DNA of 64,000 nt. It comes from Cyclina sinensis (Eukaryota > Mollusca > Bivalvia > Venerida > Veneridae). The number at the start of each line of letters is the position of its first letter. The first letter of the stretch is position 1. The notes beneath the pieces were generated by a model. It did not search any database, had not been told where the DNA came from, and was given only the letters and a program-made list of their open reading frames with translations. Shown piece after piece: positions 33,923 through 44,094 of this stretch. The position numbers were made by a program, and so were the translations under genes. The stretch lies in NCBI GenBank assembly GCA_012932295.1, contig JAAONU010000009.1, positions 12,503,796 through 12,567,795 on the forward strand, given 5' to 3'.

Positions 33923-34465
33923 TTAGGCAAACTTTCCTTTTAACAAATGAAAAATAGTTCGTATAAAGAAATTACGCAGGAGTCTAATGCCTTCAAAGTT
34001 CAGGTGTAACCCCCCGTCCCTCACTGCAAAAGCTTCGGACACTGGTTTACCGCCATGAAAAATAAACGGACGATATGATCTAATAAACTGGCACTTTCTT
34101 TCCTGACATTTAGCCTCTAAACGCTGATTAACTAATTTAACTTTTTCCACTAGTCTTACTATAATCCACTGGTCGTGGAAGAATACTAGAAATAACAATG
34201 TATGTGTCTGAAATGTCACGAATAATTGTAATTAAATATTGAAGTAACTGCTAATCAGATCCACAGATAATTGGTCTTGTGAGTTAATATCATTGGTACC
34301 AACATGAATGATCGTGAAAGGCTTTCTCACTAAAGAAGGGTCACGTTTAATCTTGGCCGTCAACCGAACCAAATTAATACCAGGGAAGGCGTAGACCTTT
34401 GTGAACCATATACCATCAATAAATTTAGCTATGGAGTCCGAAATAATATGAACTTTAATATCTGG
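33923..34465 (-). pseudogene. SGNH hydrolase ORF of the Ngaro-like element
   Basis: Block I VHIISDSIAKFIDG carries the candidate nucleophilic serine. FTIIHVGTNDINS (about 34,285-34,325) is the GxND-type block. DGGLHLNFEGIRLL (about 33,985-34,025) supplies the D-x-x-H ending. A TAA after SYFNI (about 34,238) breaks the frame; 98 further codons follow from 34,219. SGNH hydrolases/esterases are known accessory proteins of Ngaro elements; their substrate in transposition is unknown. It directly follows the recombinase gene by about 35 bases. Confidence 0.78.
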
Positions 34466-34501
34466 AATGAGAAAATATAATATTCTTGAATTAGAGTCTA
34501 A

Positions 34502-35475
34502 ACAGTTTCAAACATTTTAGATAAGATTGAAGCCTTATCGGACCAATCTAATTGTAAATAAGACTTATAAGCATCTGACTTCCAATCACCTAAAAGCTGG
34601 ATTTGTTCTGGAGGAATTTTAGATCGATATGCTAAAGTAGTAAAACCTCTTCTAAAAGAATGACTTGAAAATATTTTTGGTGGAAGGCCAATATCTGATA
34701 TACATTCCCTTTACTTTTTCTGAAATAAGTTGTATGAGATGTAAGAACCATTAGTAAGTGAAAATAAGACATCATCATGACGCTTAATCTTTAACTTCTG
34801 TAACTTCTCATAAGCAACTACTGAACAGACTCTATCATCCTTAAGTTTTAATAAAGGACTAATAACTTCCCTTTCGCCAAACTGAATAGTTTTGGACCAA
34901 TTAAAATGGACTAAAATATAATCGCCGAAATATTGTATACTTTGTGTACTTAAAAACGACCCTTTAATATGTCTGCCGCAGTAGTGGGAACTAAATTAGA
35001 CTTTCTGGCAGCAAGAAAAAAGGCAAATAAAAACAGACACCAATAAACTGTATTGTCTGATATGGAAAAATCTAAATATTCATGTATATGATATAAAATC
35101 TCTAATGTAATAGGCTCAGCTCTTTTAATCGCACGGGGCTTCAAGCGTTGCGACCCTTTGAGAGATAAGTTAATTAAATAAGAGTTAGTATGATCTATAT
35201 CATATCCTAAACACAAATGTAACGTCTTAATTCCACTAATATAATTTCTAATACTATCAATAGAGACAAAGTTCTGCTAAGAAACTGTGCATACAATTGT
35301 AGCGTTGTCGTTGAAGCAGGTAAAAACCGTAGTTTAAAATATATACAAAATAAGATAAAACTTTCCCATTGGATACATAAGTTTTAATAGTCTCTTCTGC
35401 AAAAGCCGCGGCCGTAGAGTGCTTGAGATCTTGCCTCAACACCTTAAATTCTGACCCTGAAACAGAAATCACCAA
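34502..35475 (-). pseudogene. Tyrosine recombinase of the Ngaro-like element
   Basis: An N-terminal SAM-like part (AAAFAEETIKTYVSNGKVLS, then LYAQFLS, IRNYISGIKTLHLCLGYD) precedes the catalytic domain. The catalytic pattern is visible: Arg in FFLAARKSNLVP (about 35,000), the HSFRR pair at 34645-34664, GDWKSDAYKSYLQL with the Tyr nucleophile near 34,560. So the R-H-R-Y residues all survive. The gene has frameshifts near 35,310 and 34,955 and a TAA just before RECISDIGLPP at about 34,705. The family enzyme integrates circular cDNA by site-specific recombination. Confidence 0.85.
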
Positions 35476-36805
35476 TTGTGAACAAATCTGAAATGATTTT
35501 CCTCAACCAGCATTTCTACCATAGGAGAGGCTTGAGGAGCAGGACTAAAAAACTCTTGACTAAACTTCGGATCCAGATGCCATCTACTCAAGCAGTCAGA
35601 TAAACGATTTTCACCACTACTAAGATGTGATGCTCTTATCTGAAATTCATGGACTGAAGCAATGAAGCATAGTAAAAAAGCGCTACGAGCCTTTTCTGTG
35701 TTGATTACAATACAAACTGCTGAATTGTCACAAAAAATAACAACTTTCTTTTCACGTAATTCAGCACCCCAGAGTCTCAATGAGACCAAAACAGACAACA
35801 TTTCTAAGCTTGTAATACTTAACTTTTGTATTATGAAATAAGACACCTAAAAATATCATGACTTCTGAAGGCGTACAAGCCTTATCTAAGGCCTCCTCAA
35901 TTCCACTCCTAACAAACAGTCCACGTAATAGATTAAAGGCAAATGCAGCTACTTTCCTGTGTTCTACACCTGCAAAATCATCCAAGTAATTAAGACAGGT
36001 TAAGCCTACCTTTTCCATGTGAATCCAACTAAATTATAACTAGAAGGGAAAATACTAATTTGTCTATAGGCACGTCTCAAATCCAATTTGTACATGTGAC
36101 AACCCGGGCCTTTACTTTTTATTAAAGCTTCAAAATCATCAATCTTAGGAAAAACCAAATCTACAGTATCCCCAAGATATATATCTTTGGGCACAAAATC
36201 GTTTACACCAGTACCGTCTTTTGGAAAACTTAGATCTAGTATAATCTTACGTTCACCAGGGTTTGACTTTGGTACGGTATTGAGTGGTGAAATGACCATA
36301 CCTTCTTCAAATGGAGAGGACGCAAAGGGGCCTATAATGGCTTCATGAGAACCTTCCTTCTGTAAATATTTAACCATGTGATCTGGGAATGAGGTGGCAC
36401 CTGATTTTTTATTTTGTGGGATCTGGAAAACAAAACACTTTTATCCTCTAATTCTATATCAATGGGAAAGCCATATTTTAATAATTCACAAACCTGTAAG
36501 TCATAATAACCATGAAGCATTCTGCTCATAAACTCGGTATTTATTTTCTCATTAACTGGAATTTTACATTTTTCAAAATTAAATTTACCGGATGCTTTGA
36601 CCTGTTTGGCAATCTCAATTTTCTTTAACGAGGTTGCTAACAATACATTTTTGAGAGTGGAACAAACTCGACAACTTCTCTTATGACTACAAATGCAATC
36701 TAAACCTGTAAAACTACCTGCATCCGTTGACCTAACCAGATTTTTCTTACAAAACTCCGGTAAAAATATCAACCATTTTTTTACCTGATGTGCTGTTACT
36801 CCTTT
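35469..36805 (-). pseudogene. Ngaro-like RT/RNase H with two internal deletions
   Basis: RT blocks: SPLNTVPKSNPGERKIILDL, then KLDLRRAYRQI (motif A, near 36,060-36,095), then NYLDDFAGVEH (motif C, YLDD at 35977-35988). The RT jumps from GFTW to EKVGLTCLNYLDD, so about 30 residues of palm between motifs A and C are missing at about 36,012. A second jump at about 35,835, from GVLFHNTK to LSITSLEMLS, removes the start of RNase H. RNase H then continues as VVIFCDNSAVCIVIN and SGENRLSDCLSR. An N-terminal Cys/His-rich part (CICSHKRSCRVC) lies at about 36,670-36,700. A frameshift near 36,395 separates it from RT. The copy is inactive. Confidence 0.85.
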
Positions 36806-36829
36806 CTATTGAGGACATTTTTTATTGTA

Positions 36830-38235
36830 CAGTCACATTGTTGAGTGAGAACAGGCACTCGAACACTCCGAGTGAGGTAACTCTTTTTTATCCGTTTCCC
36901 AAAAGGTAGCACAGATATGCTTAGCCAGGCGGGATTTGCCTCCCTTGGATGTAACAACATGTGCAGATTTAAAGGAGCATTTATTTCTCTGATATTTAGA
37001 ACAGAACCAGACTCGGTTTTCTTCACTACCATCAGTACTAGCCTTTTCCTGGGGAAGATTATAAATATGCTTTGGTTTCAGCAAATATGGCTTCGAGTTT
37101 CTATGTTTAACCCTTCGGCTGTATCTAGACAGTACGGTTGACTCTACATACTGAAAATCATCTCACCAAACACTATGACCTAACTCAATTTCTCTCAAAA
37201 CAGCCGCATATAACGACTTAATTACAACAAAATCATATGAACTATTTAAGTACATTAGTTTTTTCAATAAATTCAAACGACCTTGCTTTTCTTTTTCATT
37301 AATTTTTGAGGAACTAATAATTTCTAATTCTCCTGCGATGAATAAATTGAAGTCCAATTTGTCAAATGAAATATTTCTGCTCACACAATCAAATCTCAAA
37401 TTAGAATGTGGGTAACGTTGTTTGTTCTTAACAGAATCAGAAGACTTAGATGTTATACCCGACTTGATCTTGTGTTTTTTGTTCTTCTTATGCTTGCGTG
37501 ACGACTTACTCTTGTTGGCATCAACACATGGATCTGAGTCACTTTCATCAGGGGACGTTGACGTCGAATCAGACGAACTGTCACTACTACTAGTAAACTC
37601 GGAGCATGAAGATTCTGAACTACAGATACCTAATTTGGCTAACTCTTTTTTGGCTAGTTTTCTCAAACCGGTCATTTTTCTTAAAGTGTCAATGTTAATG
37701 GACATACCTTCTTCGGATGTTGTACCTGTAGCTTTGACTTCTTTGCTCTTGCCTTTGTCTGACTTCTTTGTCTTTGGTCTAGCTCCACCACTCAACTGCT
37801 CAGTTTCTGCAGTTGCACCTTTGCCTGTAGCCGTGTCTGTACTTTTTCTAGCAGGAGCAGAACCTGTCGACTTCGTCTTTCCCGACTCTGTTAACGATCT
37901 CTCCAACTCACTTACATAATTCTCCCTCTCTTCTATCTGCCGCCTAAGAATTTCAAGTTCTTTGCGTTCTTGTAAACGCTTCTGCTTCTCGTCTAGAGCC
38001 GCTAAACGTGATTGTAGGTTCTTTTCTCGTCTACCGCTGAAGTTTCTTCCGCCGGTGCGCCCGTACTAATCTCCCCTCCGGAAGCTGAGAGAGCAGTACT
38101 TGTCGTCTCTGCCATGGTCAATTTACTACTACCTTCCGCTGAGGTCTGTAATCTACTTCCCTCGTGAAGAGCCTTGTAATCAATGATCTCCTTCGATCTG
38201 CCAGATTTTCTTTCCCCCATCTCCTGATAACTCAA
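36830..38235 (-). pseudogene. Ngaro-like gag protein, one frameshift and one stop
   Basis: Starts at an ATG (MSYQEMGERKSGRSKE). It has a Glu/Lys/Arg-rich coiled coil (around 37,900-38,020, where a frameshift lies), a long Ser/Thr/Lys low-complexity linker, and a conserved helix-rich block LDFNLFIAGELEIIS...RLNLLKKLMYLNSS (about 37,230-37,350). It ends with a cysteine/histidine segment, VWFCSKYQRNKCSF...HVVTSKGG...HICATFWE, near 36,900-37,000. This Cys/His end resembles the gag zinc knuckle of DIRS-like elements. A TGA lies between SVW and DDFQYVE at about 37,163. The role in the family is RNA binding and particle formation. A long plus-strand frame (37,422-37,919) is its antisense shadow. Confidence 0.78.
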
Positions 38236-38597
38236 AAGTTTTTAATCACAGCTGGAAGAACCAACTTGTCCTTTCTAAATGCACATTTTCATTACACCAT
38301 CACTTATTAGAAAAAATCCAGTTCCAAATTCTAAATTTAAATCAAAAACGATTCGGGCACAGTGAAACCCTGTAGATAAACAATTTTCAAAACGAATAAT
38401 TTGTATCGTGTCTGACAAAAACTGTACTGAAAGGCGCGAAAATCACTCCTTATATAACTTATGCGTAGTAATACATCATTGACCTTAGAATTATAGATAA
38501 AATTGACCTGTGACCTAACAAGTGATCTAGCAGGGGCGGTAATAATTGACCAATCCAATAAGCTGTTATATCCATAATTATCATAAACAAAATGCTC

Positions 38598-38682
38598 TAC
38601 ATTCATTTATGACAAAAATATTAATAAATTCTTATATTAATATCCTTTATATACATTCATTTATGACAAAAATATTAATAAA
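38598..38682. repeat. 31-bp direct repeat (38598-38628 and 38652-38682)
   Basis: TACATTCATTTATGACAAAA plus ATATTAATAAA is present twice, identical, 54 bases apart. It lies about 360 bases upstream of the gag start of the Ngaro-like element, where short terminal repeats of such elements could be. Confidence 0.85.
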
Positions 38683-38689
38683 ATGTAAA

Positions 38690-39750
38690 TAAAGTACAAG
38701 TTATATAGATGTTTAACTTTTTTCTTTTGTAATTGTTTTTTTTTTTCTTGTTATTTTGTTTTTCGTATTTACTTAAGAAAAGGGCCGAAAAGACCAGGTT
38801 TTTAAGGCCGAAACGTGTAATTTTTAAAAGTGTGTGGTAGTAAATAAGCAAAAATGAAGATTGTTATCAATAATGTAAACAATTTAACTTTTAAATTTAA
38901 GTAGCTTAAGGTCTTCAGCGTACACGATTTATATACTGTTACAGGACGTGTAACATTAAAATGAACAAAATGTTTAAAAAGCGGCTTTTAAAGTTTTGGA
39001 AGCCAGAACTAAAATTTAAGTTGAAAATTTTAGGTCTCGACGTCTGTTTGCAGCAGCACGGTTCTCTAACTCAGGGGGAACCATTGTTTATAAAAAAACA
39101 ACAACACAAATTTAGATTAGATAAATCTAAATGACATCAGTTTATATCAGCATATAGCAAGCAAACGAATAGATGTAAACTTACGTTCTTCTTTGTTGTT
39201 TTGAGTCATCCGATGAATCGAAACCGGAAATATTGATCACGTGATCATTACATTCCTTTAGTAGTCTAACATAAGCTACAGTTCTGTATATTTAAAATGT
39301 AGTTTAGTCGATGCGCAGAACTAATATATAAATTAACTTTAAACAAAAAAGAGTAAATTCTTTCACAAAGTTGTGTACTTTATCATCATTATTAGCTATC
39401 TGGCGGCACAATTAAGTTGGTATCCGGCAATGAATGAACGTAAGGCTGAAACGAGAACCAGACTAGCGACACTCCCACAATAAGCGATTGGTTGAGAAAA
39501 TTGCGTAGGAATCATGCGCCACGATTTTTCTCAAATCTCTCATTAAATACAATTAAGGCAATAAAAGATCGCAAAAAGTGAAGTATTATATTTAACAACA
39601 ATTATCTATAAGATAGTTACGCATTTGTACCACACTGCCCAGTTCTATGCACTATTTTGTCAGCTGCGGAACACTAAATTAGAATGCTCTCAGGAACTCC
39701 CTGAAGCATCGTATAGAGTCATGAAATACGGTAACTCTGTATTCCCTGCT
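38690..39750. other. Spacer
   Basis: No supported gene or repeat. Confidence 0.4.
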
Positions 39751-39754
39751 AACG

Positions 39755-40575
39755 CAGTGAATACAAAAATACTTTCAAAACAGCTATTGACACTAAACTG
39801 AAGAACTATCAATATAAATTTTTGCTTAGAATCATACCAACTAACACATATTTATATAAATGTAAAATTGTTAACTCAAATCTTTGCGACTTTTGTAGTC
39901 GACATGAAGAAACTATAGAACATCTGTTTGGGACATGTGAATACACTCAAGTATTATGGAAATAAAACTGTGAACATTCTCAAAAACAATCAACAGAACA
40001 TCGCCTTAAACTATCGTGACATTTGCTTCGGTATACATACTGATAACCCTAATTCAAACGCAATTAATTTTATCATACTAACAATGAAATACTATATCTT
40101 TCGAAAGAAATATCAAAAAGTAAAACCAAATTTTGAAAACTTCAAGAGCTATCTCCTAAACAAAATTAAGATTGAAAAAGAAATTTCGCTTGTATCAAAT
40201 AAACTTGAACAACATACGCAAAAATGGATGTTCTTCAAAATTTAAACCCAATCTTCTATGATTGTTATATTGTAATGTTGTTTTGATTTTTTGGTGCTTT
40301 TTACTTTTATAGAATCCAGTGATACCGACACCCACTAAATACTTCCTTCTTCCTTTCCTTTTCAACCCTTTACTCCTCTTACGTACCTCCTGCTGTAAAT
40401 AGTTTCCTTATCTAACATTACTTTCACGTACTACTTTTATTAATAATCCTTACATGTAGGTTTATGACCAATTTAATAAATACCACTTCATTTGTAATAT
40501 ATACAAGTATTCATATCATTATATTGTTATATATGCCTATATGTAATGATTCAAAAATAATAAAAAAATAAAAAA
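39755..40575 (+). mobile_element. 5'-truncated LINE 3' end with A-rich tail
   Basis: The frame opens with FKTAIDTKLKNYQYKFLLRI, continues into the knuckle SNLCDFCSRHEETIEHLFGTC, and after a frameshift at about 39,935 runs through MKYYIFRKKYQKVKPNFENF to a stop at 40,243. This is the C-terminus of an L1/Tx1-like ORF2. A 3' UTR of about 300 bases ends in AATAATAAAAAAATAAAAAA (40,554-40,575), a typical LINE tail. Everything upstream of the last ~160 codons is missing, as in ordinary 5' truncation during insertion. Confidence 0.8.
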
Positions 40576-40620
40576 AGAAGAATTTACATAGGATTTTAAT
40601 ATATTTTAACAGATTTTGCT

Positions 40621-41909
40621 TTAATATTCGTTGTTATTCCTAGACATACTTCTTTCAGATTGAAGTTGTAGTCGATACTTTTTGTTTTTAAAAATAATGT
40701 TGTTCCAAGCTGTTTGCACATTATGACATTCCCAACACCAATGATCAATTGTTTCTTCATTTATTTTGCAGAAATCACATAGGTTTGAAGATGTAAATTT
40801 ACACAAATATAAATATTTGTTTGTTGGTAATATACTCATTACAAATCTATATTGGAAACTCCGTAAGCTTCTGTCAATTACATGAAGAAAAGGGTATAAC
40901 TGTATAAATATGTTCCCAGTTTATTTCGCTATTGTTAAATATGTTTTCCCATTTTTTTTCGAAGTAACTGTCTTAGCTGGCATATTGTTGATTTGAATAT
41001 ATTAAAGTATTTGATTTGGGGTTGTTAGAGCTTTTCAACTTTTTTATTAAATCGTTTTCAATATTTTCCGAAAGAAAAGTTTGACACATATGTTTGTTAA
41101 TATATGTTTTGGGAATATTTTCTATTATTTGATAAAAGTATAGAAATTCATTACTACCTAAATCGAAAATTCTTTTGAATTCATTAAAGCTATAAACAGT
41201 GTTTTTATTGAAATCATATAGTTGATACACATATTTAATACCTTTTCTATACCATTTTTCATAGTAACTGTATATTGTTTTATTGTCTTCTTTAATTTCT
41301 GAGTTATTCCATTTGATATGATCTTTAATGTTATTTTTGTGGATTTGTTAATACCGTTAACGGGTAGATCAGTTTTGGTAAAGCAAACGTTTTGATTACT
41401 GTAACATTTCCTAAAAGAGATAAGTTCGGCGTTTCCACTGTTCTTGCCAGTTTTTGAATTCATTTAATTTTGTTTCCAAATTGAACTTACTGTTTAATTT
41501 CCTGTTAGTGTGAAAAGTCATTCCAAGCGTTTTTGCATTTTTTAAAGTCCACTGAAAATCAATATTGCATGCATACGTGTCATTTGAGTTTTAACTGATG
41601 CTACTGTTAAAACTATTGACTTAGATGTATTGCGTTAAAGTCCAGATAGATTTCAAAAATCTTTAATCTATTAAACGTCCAAAAGAATATCTGTTACTAT
41701 TATTCATGTAAGTTGCGTCACCTACAAATAGTACTTGGTTTATTTCTTTAGTTTGAATAGTTATGTCTTTTGTTTGTTTGTCCTTCGCTATTTTATTTGT
41801 TGACAGTTCTATGCAAATAATAAATAATAAAGATGAAAGTGGGCAGCCTTGTTGAACTCCTCGATTGATTGCGAAACTCTCTGTCAAAAAAAAATTCGTT
41901 ATTGATAAT
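40621..41909 (-). mobile_element. LINE fragment (RT motif B to knuckle), minus strand
   Basis: From high to low coordinates: ESFAINRGVQQGCPLSSLLF (41,830-41,875), a degenerate motif C, AKTLGMTFHTN near 41,520, VIKTFALPKLIYPLTV near 41,385, a region around GIKYVYQLYDFNKN, and the knuckle SNLCDFCKINEETIDHWCWE (40,730-40,790). The catalytic YADD equivalent reads FVGD, so the polymerase is dead. The copy is cut at 41,909 by a pearl-like element and ends inside the knuckle at about 40,621. It faces the 39.8-40.6 kb LINE tail to tail. Confidence 0.82.
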
Positions 41910-42892
41910 TATGTCTCCCTTCTCTGGGGGAGAAATATTGTTTTTGCCTTGTCCGTCTGTCCTTCTGTCCGTCTGTCACACTTCGTTTCTGATCGATAAC
42001 TGGAGTACCGTTTGACCCAGAACCTTCAAACATCATAGCGTGATTGCCCTTATTAAATAAAAGAACCCTACTGATTTTGGGGTTAGTAGGTCAAAGGTCA
42101 AGGTCACAGGGGCCCGGAGAGTGAAAGCCGTTTCCGCTCAATAACTGGAGTTCTATTTCACCCAGAGCCTTCAAACTTCATAGGATGATTGCCCTTTTTG
42201 AGTGGAAAAACTCTATTGATCTTGGGGTCAGTAGGTCAAAAGTCAAGTTCAAAGGGGCCCGAAGAGTGAAAACCGTTTCCGCTCAATTACTGGAGTTCTG
42301 TTTCATTTAGAGCCTTTAATCTTTATAGGATGATTGCCCTTATTAAGATAAAGAACCCTATTGATTTTTGGGTCAGTAGGTCAAAGGTCAAGGTCACAGG
42401 GCCCCGAGGAGTATAAACCGTTTCCGCTCAATAACTGGAGTTATATTTCTTCCAGAGCCTTAAAACTTCATAAGATGATTGCCCTTATTGAGTAGAATAA
42501 CCCTATTGATTTTAGGTTCATTAAGTCAAAGGTCAAGGTCACAGGGGCCCGAAGAGTATTAACCGTTTCCGCTCAATAACTGAGGTTCTATTTCACCCAG
42601 AGCCTTCAATCTTCATAGGATGATTGCCCTTATTGAGTAAAAAAACCTTTTGAATTTGGGATCAGTAGGTCAAAGGTCAAGGTCACAGGGGCCCGAAGAG
42701 TGTAAACCGTTTCTGCTAATTAACTGGAGTCTTATTTCATCCAGAGCCTTGAAATGTTACAGAATGATTGTTCTTATTGAGTAGAAGAAACCTATTGATT
42801 TTGGGGTCAGCAGGTCAAAGGGCAAGGTCACAGGGGCCTGAAGAGTGAAAACCGTTTCCGCTCAATTACTGGAGTTCTATTGCACCCAGAGC
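41910..42892 (+). mobile_element. Pearl-like element, ~145-bp core, six units
   Basis: Starts TATGTCTCCCTTCTCTGGGG directly against the LINE, then GTCCGTCTGTCCTTCTGTCC, then six units of about 145 bases. Each unit has GAGCCTTCAAACTTCATAGG, GATTGCCCTTATTGAGTA, GGTCAGTAGGTCAAAGGTCA, AGGTCACAGGGGCCCGAAGA and CCGTTTCCGCTCAATAACTG. Unit starts lie near 42,021, 42,165, 42,311, 42,453, 42,600 and 42,745. Same family as 29.1-30.05 kb, inverted. It ends inside a unit at about 42,892, without the usual tail. Confidence 0.87.
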
Positions 42893-42894
42893 CT

Positions 42895-43650
42895 TTTATA
42901 ATATTTCTAACTTTGTTTTAAACTCCTCATCTTATAGAATCCTATTATTCATTTTTAAAAAAAAGCCTGCGCGTCTTTGGGCAGTACAAAACTTCATATT
43001 TAAGCTTACACTTGAATGATTAGTTTTAAATCCTGGTTTTATCGTACAACTTTCAACAGTATTACATCAATATTCTGTAGTAGTTTATATATGTGTCTAG
43101 ATAAATATGCAGACATTTTCGGACAAAACTTCAACAATACTATAATATCATAAAAGGACTGGAAAGAGAAATACAGATAATATACAGCATTTCCAATATA
43201 AATACAGTGTTTGCTCCTACGTGAATGAAAAATACGATTCTATGACGTCTGTCTAACCATAGATAACACAACAGTCTAGAACAATTGTGCAGACTTTATC
43301 TTGTGTTTTTTTTATTACTTTGATTGTTTTAAAACAGTAATTCATTTTAAGTAAATTACTTTAAAATGTCAGACATCAAGTTTCCAAACCAATGATTAGC
43401 CATTTTTAAACTGTAGAAATCCAAAGTTATTTATCAAAGTTATAAATGCATTCTTGTCTCTGCAGCATGTAGGCGTCTGGGCAAAGTCTGGATCATGTGT
43501 CAGAATTCAAAATAGCTAGCCAGATCGGCCTCCAAATGGTTCAGTTATTACTAATAGGGTGATTTTGATGTCAAAGTAAGGAGGCAACAATAGCAAATGC
43601 TTTTGAATTTTGCCTGCGTGCTTTTGGTGTGCCTGACTAAGCCAAATTGT
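42895..43650. other. Spacer
   Basis: No gene or repeat recognised before the poly-T run. Confidence 0.4.
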
Positions 43651-43652
43651 TT

Positions 43653-43653
<1 letters not shown>

Positions 43654-43708
<55 letters not shown>
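43654..43708. repeat. 55-base poly-T run
   Basis: An uninterrupted run of 55 T, the longest homopolymer in the window. It could be an old minus-strand poly-A tail, but no retroelement abuts it; the nearest SINE ends 140 bases away in its own tail. Confidence 0.85.
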
Positions 43709-43714
<6 letters not shown>

Positions 43715-43846
43715 GTTTTACTTTTTTATGTCTGTCTCTGTTATAACGAATAGTGTTATTTACGAAGATGATGCTTGCTTGTATTTATCAATAAAAAAAA
43801 GCTAAATGTGTAATCGATTACTTTCTTTTTCGAAGAGTAGCTATAA

Positions 43847-44084
43847 GGTAAAGGTAAAGGCTTTGTTTATTATAGTATATTATGGGCCAGCTAAGTTGGC
43901 TTGTGAGACACTTCTCTTTTTGCCGGGAGCCTGGCTGAGATGGGCCTACGGTAACCATTACTTTTTACTAGTTGGCGGCCCACTAATCGACCTCTTTTCA
44001 GTTCTTACCCAGCCTTGACTGGGATTCGAACCTTCGATCTCCTGCTCCGTAGGCGAACGCCGTAACCATCCGGCCATGGTTGCA
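43847..44084 (-). mobile_element. tRNA-derived SINE with target duplication
   Basis: The minus-strand head has an A box TGGCCGGATGG (plus 44066-44076) and a B box GGATTCGAACC on the plus strand (44022-44032), i.e. GGTTCGAATCC. They lie 33 bases apart, as expected for a tRNA-type pol III promoter. About 180 bases of non-tRNA body follow, and the 3' tail is a short CCTTTA repeat. CTATAA is present on both sides (43841-43846 and 44085-44090) as a probable target site duplication. The overlapping frames on both strands are not genes. Confidence 0.85.
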
Positions 44085-44094
44085 CTATAATTCC

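Larger units (their letters stand above)
33923..38235 (-). mobile_element. Ngaro-like tyrosine-recombinase retrotransposon, degenerate
   Basis: Four modules lie in order on the minus strand: gag-like protein (38,235-36,830), RT/RNase H (36,805-35,469), tyrosine recombinase (35,475-34,502) and an SGNH hydrolase (34,465-33,923). A tyrosine recombinase in place of a DDE integrase defines the DIRS/Ngaro group. An SGNH hydrolase and no visible methyltransferase fit Ngaro rather than DIRS. The reading frames are broken by several single-base shifts, at least three stops and two internal deletions in pol. Terminal split direct repeats were not found. A 31-bp direct repeat at 38,598/38,652 lies just upstream. 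Confidence 0.88.

Noticed and set aside
34465..34510. Possible intron between recombinase and hydrolase (TTTTCTCATTCCAG before the hydrolase block)
   Set aside because: The nearest GT would give an intron of about 45 bases, and splicing does not join the two frames; separate ORFs are simpler.
37422..37919. 165-codon plus-strand ORF
   Set aside because: It is the antisense of the Ngaro-like gag low-complexity region and has no independent features.
43654..43708. Poly-T run as the tail of the adjacent SINE
   Set aside because: The SINE has its own CCTTTA tail and target duplication ending at 43,847, about 140 bases away.
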